Origin: Cypionkella sinensis
Lineage (GTDB): Bacteria; Pseudomonadota; Alphaproteobacteria; Rhodobacterales; Rhodobacteraceae
NCBI RefSeq assembly: GCF_042646385.1
Contig: NZ_JBHRTO010000001.1
Location: 3,014,616 to 3,078,615, forward strand
DNA: 64,000 nt
Reading direction: 5' to 3'
Program-made: the position numbers and the translations under genes
Shown here: positions 57,892 through 64,000 of the stretch, piece by piece
How positions within the stretch are numbered: position 1 is the stretch's first letter
Layout: every line of letters starts with the position of its first letter
The notes under the pieces: model-generated
Told to the model about the DNA's origin: nothing
The model's database searches: none
What the model saw: the letters and a program-made list of their open reading frames with translations, nothing else

Positions 57892-58842
57892 ATGCGTAAA
57901 GGACTATTGAAGCTTGCGACCGTCGCGACACTGGCGCTGACCACCGCCAGCTTTGCTCAGGACAAGAACTATACCGTCGGCGTCTCGATCCCGGCTGCTG
58001 ACCATGGCTGGACTTCGGGTGTGGTGTTCCATGCCAACCGTGTGGCCGAAAGCCTGATGGCGCAGCATCCGGGGCTGAACATCATCGTCAAGACCTCGCC
58101 CGATGCCGCGTCTCAGGCCAACGCGCTGCAAGACCTTGAGACCCAAGGCATCGACGCGCTGGTCATCCTGCCGAGCGATCCCGATCCGCTGGTCAACTCG
58201 ATCAAAGAGATCAAATCTAAGGGCACCTTCGTGGCAATCGTCGACCGCGCGCCCTCGGTGAACGACGATTCCGTGCGTGATCTCTATATCGCCGGGAACA
58301 ACTATGCCTTGGGCGAAACCGCAGGCAACTACATCAAGACCACCACCCCGGACGCCGAAGTTGTGGTGATCCGCGGTCTGCCGATCCCGATTGATCAGAC
58401 CCGCCAGGATGGCTTTGACAAGGCAATCGAAGGCTCGAACGTCAAGGTGCTGGACCGTCAGTTCGGCAACTGGAACCGCGATGACGCTTTCAAAGTCATG
58501 CAGGACTATCTGACCAAGTTCCCGAAAATCGACGTGGTCTGGTGCCAGGACGATGACATGGCCGTTGGCGTGTTGCAGGCGATCGAGCAAGCAGGCCGCA
58601 CCGACATTCAGTATGTCGTGGCAGGGGCCGGGTCGAAAGACATGATCAAGAAGGTCATGGATGGCGACAAGATGATCCCAGTTGACGTGCTGTATCCGCC
58701 GGCCATGGTTGGCACGGCGCTGGAGATGACGGTCGCGGGCCTTTATGCCCAAGTGCCGATGCGCGGCACCTTCACCGTCGATGCGACGCTGATCACCAAA
58801 GACAACGCCGCCGCCTACTACTTCCCCGACTCGCCGTTCTAA
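57892..58842 (+). CDS. Periplasmic sugar-binding protein, RbsB type
   Basis: 316 residues with a Sec signal peptide (MRKGLLKLATVATLALTTASFA). Mature protein begins QDKNYTVGVSIPAADHGWT, then the type I binding-protein fold (IDALVILPSDPDPLVNSI; DVVWCQDDDMAVGVLQAIE). GGGAGGAATAA precedes the ATG, the strongest ribosome-binding site of the operon, which fits the need for excess binding protein. Ligand unknown. A good terminator follows. Confidence 0.92.
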   Translation: MRKGLLKLATVATLALTTASFAQDKNYTVGVSIPAADHGWTSGVVFHANRVAESLMAQHPGLNIIVKTSPDAASQANALQDLETQGIDALVILPSDPDPLVNSIKEIKSKGTFVAIVDRAPSVNDDSVRDLYIAGNNYALGETAGNYIKTTTPDAEVVVIRGLPIPIDQTRQDGFDKAIEGSNVKVLDRQFGNWNRDDAFKVMQDYLTKFPKIDVVWCQDDDMAVGVLQAIEQAGRTDIQYVVAGAGSKDMIKKVMDGDKMIPVDVLYPPAMVGTALEMTVAGLYAQVPMRGTFTVDATLITKDNAAAYYFPDSPF

Positions 58843-58865
58843 GGCTGTTCGGAACGGCTGAAATG

Positions 58866-58896
58866 CGCCTGCCCATTGATTTGGGCAGGCGTTTCC
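58866..58896 (+). terminator. Terminator of sugar ABC operon
   Basis: CGCCTGCCCA (58866-58875) pairs perfectly with TGGGCAGGCG (58882-58891) and is followed by TTTCCC. It lies 23 bases after the binding-protein stop. Confidence 0.82.
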
Positions 58897-59024
58897 CATT
58901 TACGCGCGCGCCCTTCACGCCTGACAAACAAACCACCCACCGCGCGGAATCAAGGGCGCTGCCCTGTGGTGGTTGTTCAGCTTTCATGCGTAAAATGCGC
59001 GGACATTCACCCATTTCCGACATC

Positions 59025-59045
59025 GCCTCGGATCAAGTCCGTGCC
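59025..59045. repeat. REP-like palindrome (GCCCCGGA family), degenerate copy 3
   Basis: GCCTCGGA, TCAAG, TCCGTGCC: centre identical to the perfect copy at 39137, arms with two changes. Lies between the sugar operon and the P-type ATPase. The rest of the 58897-59079 gap shows nothing else. Confidence 0.45.
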
Positions 59046-59079
59046 GGTGGAGAGTGGTTTTAGGCGCTTGCCAGCATCC

Positions 59080-61227
59080 TTAGGCTTGCTTCCTCGGATC
59101 CCGCGCCAAGAGCCGCATTGCGTTCAGCGTCACCAGCACGGTCGCCCCGGTGTCGGCCAGCACGGCGATCCAGAGGCCGGTAAGGCCCAGCACGGTTGTT
59201 ACCAGAAACACCGCTTTCAGGCCCAAAGCGATCACTACGTTTTGCCGCACGTTGGTCATCGCGGCGCGGGAGAGCCGGATCATCGCAGGCAGGTCGGTGA
59301 GTTTGTTGCGCAGGATCGCGGCGTCAGCGGTTTCCAGCGCCACATCGGTGCCCGCCCCCATCGCCACCCCCACATTGGCCTGACGCAAAGCGGGGGCATC
59401 GTTGATGCCATCGCCGACCATCATCACGCCGCCCGCCGCTGCCAGCTTTTGAATGGCGGCGATCTTGCCTTCGGGCAGCAGGCCAGCCTCTGCGGTGATA
59501 CCCAGCCGGGTCGCCACTGCTTTGGCTGCGCCGGGATTGTCGCCAGTCAGCATCACCGCCTGCAAACCCAGCGACTGCAACTGCTGCAATGCCTCGGCAG
59601 CTTCAGCACGCGGCTCGTCGCGCAGGGCGATCAGACCCAGCGCCGCACCGTCGCGGGTGATTTGCACCACCGTCTTGCCCTCGGCCTGAAGCTGCGCCAC
59701 CGCAGGCAGCGCGGCATCAGCCACGCCGACATGCAGCCGCGCGCCGGCGATCATCGCCTCTACCCCCTTGCCGGGGAAGGCGCGGGCCTCGGTGCTGGGC
59801 AGCAGTGGCACTGCATCGGCCTTGGCCTGCGCCACAATCGCCATCGCCAACGGATGTGTCGAACCTGCCTCGACCGATGCCGCGAATTGCAGCAAATCCT
59901 GCGCGGCGATACCTGCGGCGGGCAGGGTATCTGTCACCACCGGGCGGCCTTCGGTCAGCGTGCCGGTCTTGTCGAGTGCGACCGTGTGCAAGCTGGACAT
60001 TGCCTCGATCACAGCACCGCCCTTAATCAGCAAGCCATGCCGCGCGCCCGTCGAAAGTGCCGCGGCGATGGCGGCGGGGACCGAGATCACCAAGGCGCAG
60101 GGGCAGCCGATCAGCAACAGCGCCAGCGCGCGATAGGTCCAGGTGCCCCAATCCGCACCCATCGCCAGCGGCGGCAACAGGGCGACCAGCAGCGCCACGG
60201 CGACGATGGCGGGCATATACCAGCGGCTGAAACGGTCGATAAAACGCTCGGTCGGGGCGCGTGCGGCTTCGGCTTCGGCGACCATTTGGGCGATGCGGGC
60301 AAGCGTGCTGTCGGCGCTGGCTTTGGCCACCCGCACCCGCAGCACGGCTTCGGTGTTGATCGTGCCCGCCAGCACGGCGGCCCCCGGCCCTTTCGTCACC
60401 GGGATGCTTTCGCCCGTCACCGCACTTTCGTCGATGCCAGAGCTGCCCGAGATGATCTCGCCATCCACCGCCAGCCGATCACCGGGGCGAACCTGAATGA
60501 TCTGGCCGGGGCGCAGGGTTTCGGCGGCAACTTCATGGCTGTGGCCGTCATGCTCTAGCAGAGCGGTGGCGGGCACGAGTTTGGCGAGGGCGCGGATACC
60601 GTCGCGGGCCATGTTGGTGGCCACACCTTCCAGCAATTCGCCCACCGCGAACAGGAACACCACCAATGCGGCCTCTTCGGCGGCACCTATCACCAAGGCA
60701 CCGGTTGCAGCGATGGTCATCAGCATTTCAATGGTAAACGGCATCCCCGCGCGCAGCGCTGCCAGTGCTTTGCGCGCCACTGGTAGCAGGCCGATCAGAC
60801 AGGCAAGGATGAACCCCCATGCGGCATGATCGGCAAGAACTGTCCATTTCGCGATCTGCGCTGCGGCCAGCAAAACCCCACTGAACAGCACCAGACGCGC
60901 CTTGGCGGTGTGATACCAGCGCACATCTGTGGGTAGATCGGCATGGCTATGGGGTTCATGGTCGCCGTGGCTGTCATAATCATCCGTTTTCGCGGTGGTT
61001 GTGGCGCTGATCTGATAGCCAAGGCTTTGCACCGCGCGCTCAATCTGCGCCGGGGCGGTGGTTTGCGGCGCAAGATCCAACCGCAAGTGCTCGCTCAGCA
61101 GGGTGATGTCAACGCCGCTAACCCCCGGCAGACGTTCCACCGCCGTCTGGATCTTGCGCGCGCAGGCGGCGCAATCCATGCCGGTGATCTGCCATTCATG
61201 CGAGTCCTTGCCGGATAATTCAGTCAT
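59080..61227 (-). CDS. Zn/Cd/Pb-type P1B ATPase
   Basis: 715 residues. N-terminal heavy-metal-associated domain with MDCAACAR (Cys19, Cys22), then a His-rich linker DDYDSHGDHEPHSHAD, membrane helices, actuator TGESIPVTKG, the metal-transport motif IGCPCALVIS (Cys375-Pro-Cys377), the phosphorylated Asp419 in ALDKTGTLTEG, and the hinge VGDGINDAPALRQANV. CPC plus the His-rich region favours export of zinc, cadmium or lead over copper. Divergent from a MerR-type regulator, with a MerR-type operator between them. Confidence 0.93.
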   Translation of the reverse strand: MTELSGKDSHEWQITGMDCAACARKIQTAVERLPGVSGVDITLLSEHLRLDLAPQTTAPAQIERAVQSLGYQISATTTAKTDDYDSHGDHEPHSHADLPTDVRWYHTAKARLVLFSGVLLAAAQIAKWTVLADHAAWGFILACLIGLLPVARKALAALRAGMPFTIEMLMTIAATGALVIGAAEEAALVVFLFAVGELLEGVATNMARDGIRALAKLVPATALLEHDGHSHEVAAETLRPGQIIQVRPGDRLAVDGEIISGSSGIDESAVTGESIPVTKGPGAAVLAGTINTEAVLRVRVAKASADSTLARIAQMVAEAEAARAPTERFIDRFSRWYMPAIVAVALLVALLPPLAMGADWGTWTYRALALLLIGCPCALVISVPAAIAAALSTGARHGLLIKGGAVIEAMSSLHTVALDKTGTLTEGRPVVTDTLPAAGIAAQDLLQFAASVEAGSTHPLAMAIVAQAKADAVPLLPSTEARAFPGKGVEAMIAGARLHVGVADAALPAVAQLQAEGKTVVQITRDGAALGLIALRDEPRAEAAEALQQLQSLGLQAVMLTGDNPGAAKAVATRLGITAEAGLLPEGKIAAIQKLAAAGGVMMVGDGINDAPALRQANVGVAMGAGTDVALETADAAILRNKLTDLPAMIRLSRAAMTNVRQNVVIALGLKAVFLVTTVLGLTGLWIAVLADTGATVLVTLNAMRLLARDPRKQA

Positions 61228-61274
61228 TTCAGCCTCTTGCCATCATCTTGCGCAGCCCTTGCCGCACCGCAATC

Positions 61275-61308
61275 CTATAGCTAATGTCTCTAGTACCTAT
61301 AGGTTCAA
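61275..61308 (-). promoter_or_regulatory. MerR-type promoter/operator of the P-type ATPase
   Basis: On the minus strand, TTGAAC (61308-61303) and a TAGCTATAG -10 region (around 61283-61275) are separated by about 19-20 bases, longer than normal, as is usual for MerR-activated promoters. The spacer holds an imperfect dyad CCTATAG...CTAGAGA. It lies in the gap between the ATPase and regulator genes. Confidence 0.6.
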
Positions 61309-61318
61309 GAGGTATCTT

Positions 61319-61750
61319 ATGTTGACCATCGGAAAATTGGCCGCCGAGACCGGGGTGAAGGTGCCGACGGTGCGCTATTATGAACAGATCGGCCTGTTGC
61401 CCGCGCCCGAGCGCAGCAGCGGCAATCAGCGGCTTTATGGCCCGGTGGCGCGGCAGCGGCTGGCGTTTATCCGCCACGCCCGGACTTTGGGCTTTCCGCT
61501 AGAGGCGATCCGCGATCTGCTTAGCCTGTCGGATCGCCCCGATCTGCCCTGCTCTGCCGCCGATGCGATTGCCAAGGCGCAACTGCGCGCGGTGCAGGCA
61601 CGCATCACCCAATTGAAAGCGCTAGAGCAGGAATTGCAGCGCATGTTGGTCCAATGCGCGCATGGCACGATTGCCGATTGCCGGGTGATCGAGGTTTTGG
61701 GCGATCACCGTCAATGCGCGCATGACCATGACGCGGTGCCGGTTGAGTAG
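61319..61750 (+). CDS. MerR-family metal-responsive regulator (ZntR/CadR type)
   Basis: 143 residues from ATG at 61319. N-terminal winged helix: LTIGKLAAETGVKVPTVRYY EQIGLLP, then a long dimerisation helix. Candidate metal ligands are Cys78 (DLPCSAAD), Cys113 and Cys121 (VQCAHGTIADCRV) and Cys133 with nearby His (RQCAHDHD), the pattern of zinc/cadmium/lead sensors. Expected to switch on the divergent P-type ATPase when metal binds. Confidence 0.92.
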   Translation: MLTIGKLAAETGVKVPTVRYYEQIGLLPAPERSSGNQRLYGPVARQRLAFIRHARTLGFPLEAIRDLLSLSDRPDLPCSAADAIAKAQLRAVQARITQLKALEQELQRMLVQCAHGTIADCRVIEVLGDHRQCAHDHDAVPVE

Positions 61751-62067
61751 CCGCCGCCCTTTGGCATTGAAACATTCCGTGGGCGGCCCGCAGAAATCGC
61801 AACCGAAATCGCTGATGTGGCGCTGGGCAATGCGGTTCAAGGTTAGAGCTTTCCCACAACGCCAAGGCTGCGTCATAAAGAAAGTCCCACCAGTCGCGAG
61901 GCGACCCCAGTAAGATATTGAATTTAAAAAACAGTATCGTTCCCTCGCACCTAAGCCGCTTTCGGTGCGCTATATTTCAAGGCCCTGTCACAGATGTGAG
62001 ATCAGATGATTTTGTCTTTTCGTGAACCTGAGCCATCTTCCTTCCATATCCATGAAGGAGGCCCGCC
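61751..62067. other. Intergenic stretch, no gene recognised
   Basis: 317 bases between the MerR and msrP genes. Open frames exist on both strands around 61605-61913 but none has a ribosome-binding site, recognisable motif or boundary sense. The last 30 bases carry the msrP ribosome-binding site (GGAGG). AT-richer than its surroundings from about 61900. Confidence 0.5.
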
Positions 62068-62964
62068 ATGTCTGATGCCCCATATACCCGCGCCGACGTT
62101 ACCCCGCAGCATCTGTTTCTGAACCGCCGCGCTCTGATCGCCGGGGCTGCTGCCCTTGGCCTCGCCCGTCCGGCTTTCGCAGGCAGTCCCTATTCTACCG
62201 ATGAGGCCCCCAACAGTTTCGAGGACATCACCACCTACAACAACTATTACGAGTTCGGCTACGACAAGGCCGACCCCGCCGCCTACGCGGGCAAGCTGAA
62301 GACTGACCCGTGGAGCGTCACGGTAGACGGTCTCGTCGATAACCCCGGCACCTATTCCCTCGCGGACCTGATCGCAGGCCAGCCCATCGAAGAACGCATC
62401 TACCGTTTCCGTTGCGTCGAGGCCTGGTCAATGATCGTGCCGTGGCAAGGCCTGCAACTGTCTGGCCTGCTGCAAAAGCTGGGGGTGAAGCCAGAGGCGA
62501 AATATGTGGCGTTTGAAACCGTGGTGCGCCCCGATGAAATGCCCGGCATCACCGGCGGCATGATCGACTGGCCCTATCGGGAAGGCTTGCGGCTGGACGA
62601 AGCGATGCATCCGCTGACCATTCTTGCCACGGGTCTCTATGGCAAACCGATGCCGAACCAGAACGGTGCGCCGATCCGGCTGGTGGTGCCGTGGAAATAT
62701 GGTTTCAAGTCAATCAAGGCGATCGTGCGCATATCGCTGGTGGCCGAACAGCCGGTAACGACGTGGAACACCCTCGCCGCCAATGAATACGGCTTCTATG
62801 CCAACGTGAACCCCGAAGTCGATCACCCGCGCTGGAGCCAAGCCTCGGAACGTCGCATCGGGGGTGGTTTGTTTGCGGGCCGGATAGATACGCTCAAGTT
62901 CAACGGATACGGCGATCAGGTGGCTAGCCTGTATGCAGGCCAGGATCTGACGAAAGATTACTGA
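62068..62964 (+). CDS. msrP: Periplasmic methionine sulfoxide reductase, molybdenum subunit
   Basis: 298 residues. Twin-arginine signal LNRRALIAGAAALGLARPAFA (residues about 18-38) for export of the folded molybdopterin enzyme. The molybdenum-binding Cys116 is in YRFRCVEAWSMIVPW, and IRLVVPWKYGFKSIKAI is the conserved C-terminal part. Repairs oxidised methionines in periplasmic proteins with electrons from MsrQ. GGAGG precedes the ATG. Its stop overlaps the msrQ start (ATGA). Confidence 0.95.
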   Translation: MSDAPYTRADVTPQHLFLNRRALIAGAAALGLARPAFAGSPYSTDEAPNSFEDITTYNNYYEFGYDKADPAAYAGKLKTDPWSVTVDGLVDNPGTYSLADLIAGQPIEERIYRFRCVEAWSMIVPWQGLQLSGLLQKLGVKPEAKYVAFETVVRPDEMPGITGGMIDWPYREGLRLDEAMHPLTILATGLYGKPMPNQNGAPIRLVVPWKYGFKSIKAIVRISLVAEQPVTTWNTLAANEYGFYANVNPEVDHPRWSQASERRIGGGLFAGRIDTLKFNGYGDQVASLYAGQDLTKDY

Positions 62965-63563
62965 TGATCAACACGCTCAACCAAACCGCCCGCCGCATCC
63001 CGGCCTATACTATATACATAGCTGGCATAGCGCTGGCGGCTTGGACGATCTACGCCGCCCTTGCCACCCCCGACCCCGCCAAAGTGTTGGAGCGTGATTT
63101 GGGCACCCGCGGTCTGCAAATCTTAATCGCCACCCTCTGCATCACCCCGCTGCGCTGGTATGGTGTGAACCTGCTGAAATTCCGCCGCGCGCTGGGCCTG
63201 ATGGGCTTCATGTTCATCACGCTGCACTTTCTGACATGGATGCTGTTGGACCTCGCCCTGCGCTGGTCCGAGATTCTGACCGATCTTACCAAGCGGCCGT
63301 TCATCATCGTCGGCTTCCTCGCTTTCGTGGCGCTGATTCCTCTGGCCGTGACATCGAACAACGCGATGATCAAACGCCTTGGGGCCACGCGCTGGAAACG
63401 GCTGCATTGGCTGGCTTACCCGGCGACTTTGGCGGGGGCAGTGCATTTTGTGATGATCGGGAAGGTCTATACGCTGGAATCAGCGCTTTATTTTCTCGCC
63501 GTCGCCGGACTTTTGATCGCGCGCCGACTCAAATCGCGGAAAAAAGCGCCGCAACCTGCCTGA
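62964..63563 (+). CDS. msrQ: MsrQ, heme membrane subunit of the MsrPQ system
   Basis: 199 residues, about six transmembrane helices, with heme-ligand histidines in FMFITLHFLTWML, KRLHWLAYPA and AGAVHFVMIGK. It passes electrons from the cytoplasm or quinone pool to MsrP. Starts within the stop of msrP, so the pair is translationally coupled. Followed by the rRNA operon control region. Confidence 0.94.
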   Translation: MINTLNQTARRIPAYTIYIAGIALAAWTIYAALATPDPAKVLERDLGTRGLQILIATLCITPLRWYGVNLLKFRRALGLMGFMFITLHFLTWMLLDLALRWSEILTDLTKRPFIIVGFLAFVALIPLAVTSNNAMIKRLGATRWKRLHWLAYPATLAGAVHFVMIGKVYTLESALYFLAVAGLLIARRLKSRKKAPQPA

Positions 63564-63704
63564 GTCGTGCTGCGCTGCGGCAATGCGGGGTAAGAAAGTT
63601 GCGCAAAACAGGGGTGTTTGCGGAGGATGCTTCCGCCAACCCCGCCAAAACACGAGGAAATTCACAAATCTGTAAAAAAGTGGGGGTGGATGTGTTTTTT
63701 GCTA

Positions 63705-63733
63705 TTGCGGCTTCCGAACGCTTTGCCTAAACA
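63705..63733 (+). promoter_or_regulatory. Probable rRNA operon promoter
   Basis: TTGCGG (63705-63710), 17 bases, TAAACA (63728-63733). An AT-rich tract (TGTAAAAAAG and GTTTTTT) lies just upstream, as in an UP element. It is followed by about 270 bases of leader to the window end. The -10 box is a fair but not perfect match. Confidence 0.5.
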
Positions 63734-64000
63734 CCGCCTTACCGAAGCGAAACAGCGACGGTGACGGACTGAAGCGAAGCGCAAGCGGTTGTAAAGGTTC
63801 GGAAAATCTGAAGATGAGGCCTTCGACGAAGCGCTAAGATTTAGCGCCCCGTCGGAAATTTTGTCCGAAAGATCGCTCTTTGACATTGATGATAGTTGAA
63901 GGGATATGTGGGCGGTTTGGGCGCATCGGCGTCGCAATACGTAGCATATCTGACCAGCAGGGAATTTGGCGAGAGCTGAGCTACCGATGACCTGGTAAAG
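63734..64000 (+). ncRNA. Leader of an rRNA operon with boxA (16S gene outside the window)
   Basis: CGCTCTTTGACATTGA (63875-63890) matches the boxA antitermination signal of rRNA leaders. The following GTTGAAGGGATATGTGGGCGG is typical of the sequence just before 16S rRNA in Rhodobacterales. The conserved 16S start (AGAGTTTGATC) is not reached before base 64000. No protein-coding feature is seen from 63564 to 64000. Confidence 0.75.

Noticed and set aside
61605..61876. Minus-strand frames after the MerR gene, at first looking like a transposase remnant
   Set aside because: No transposase motif or inverted repeats could be found and half the frame is antisense to the MerR gene.
63564..64000. 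Start of the 16S rRNA gene within the window
   Set aside because: The conserved 16S beginning is not present; only promoter, leader and boxA are seen.
1..64000. CRISPR arrays, insertion sequences, prophage genes, integration sites, tRNA genes
   Set aside because: No regularly spaced repeats, transposase or integrase motifs, or tRNA-like cloverleaf sequences were noticed; composition and gene order look chromosomal throughout.

Overview
The window is high-GC DNA from an alphaproteobacterium, most probably a Rhodobacterales (Paracoccaceae) member. The best single pointer is a SAM/SAH-type riboswitch directly in front of metK, an RNA class known essentially only from Rhodobacterales. Supporting pointers are a CP4-like class II EPSP synthase, a FeS-type (6-4) photolyase, a DUF1636-containing B12 uptake operon, and a ribosomal-RNA leader with boxA at the right edge. 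I see no insertion sequence, prophage, CRISPR array or tRNA gene; this is an ordinary chromosomal segment with one clearly accessory-looking catabolic cluster.

Layout. 0-7.7 kb: an ABC exporter cut by the window edge, cca, two NUDIX hydrolases, hslO, a response-regulator phosphatase diverging from an Hpt protein, ilvA and a membrane protein. 7.8-15.6 kb: argG, photolyase, a sulfotransferase-like/aminotransferase pair, exported msrA, pyrF, ROK kinase and cutC. 15.6-23.2 kb: a possible small-RNA locus, clpB, a cytoplasmic TolB-like propeller, unknown proteins, an MFS exporter and a fatty-acid desaturase. 23.2-32.5 kb: TetR regulator, its operator and a tightly coupled block of two Rieske oxygenases, a polyamine-type ABC importer, a 63-residue unknown protein, an amidohydrolase and a cupin. 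32.5-36 kb: a B12 riboswitch and btu-type uptake operon. 36-43 kb: a Gfo/Idh/MocA dehydrogenase, LysR/pdxI, miaB, and a paired OmpA-like protein and lipoprotein. 42.7-53 kb: the housekeeping run phoH-ybeY-corC-type-lnt, then metK, queF, trmB, aroA and cmk. 53-58.9 kb: a capsule-type protein, a LacI regulator and a ribose-type sugar ABC transporter. 59-63.6 kb: a Zn/Cd-type P-ATPase with its MerR regulator, and msrPQ. 63.6-64 kb: promoter and leader of an rRNA operon whose 16S gene starts just outside.

Most notable points. (1) Two intergenic sites 34 kb apart, in opposite orientation, share an identical architecture: a TTCCCAnCTGGGAA palindrome, TGAC, TTGTGC, 18 bases, CTARAT. They look like co-regulated promoters; the first one may drive a roughly 100-nt small RNA ending at a terminator shared with clpB. 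(2) In the 23-32 kb catabolic block both Rieske oxygenases carry Glu where most such enzymes have the bridging Asp, as in the carnitine oxygenase CntA. Together with a polyamine-type importer this suggests uptake and oxidative dealkylation of an unidentified cationic (N-methylated or quaternary) compound. (3) An OmpA-like protein and the lipoprotein encoded next to it share a 31-residue Cys-bounded motif. Starts are from my own reading of ribosome-binding sites and family conservation; functions without a named family are left open.
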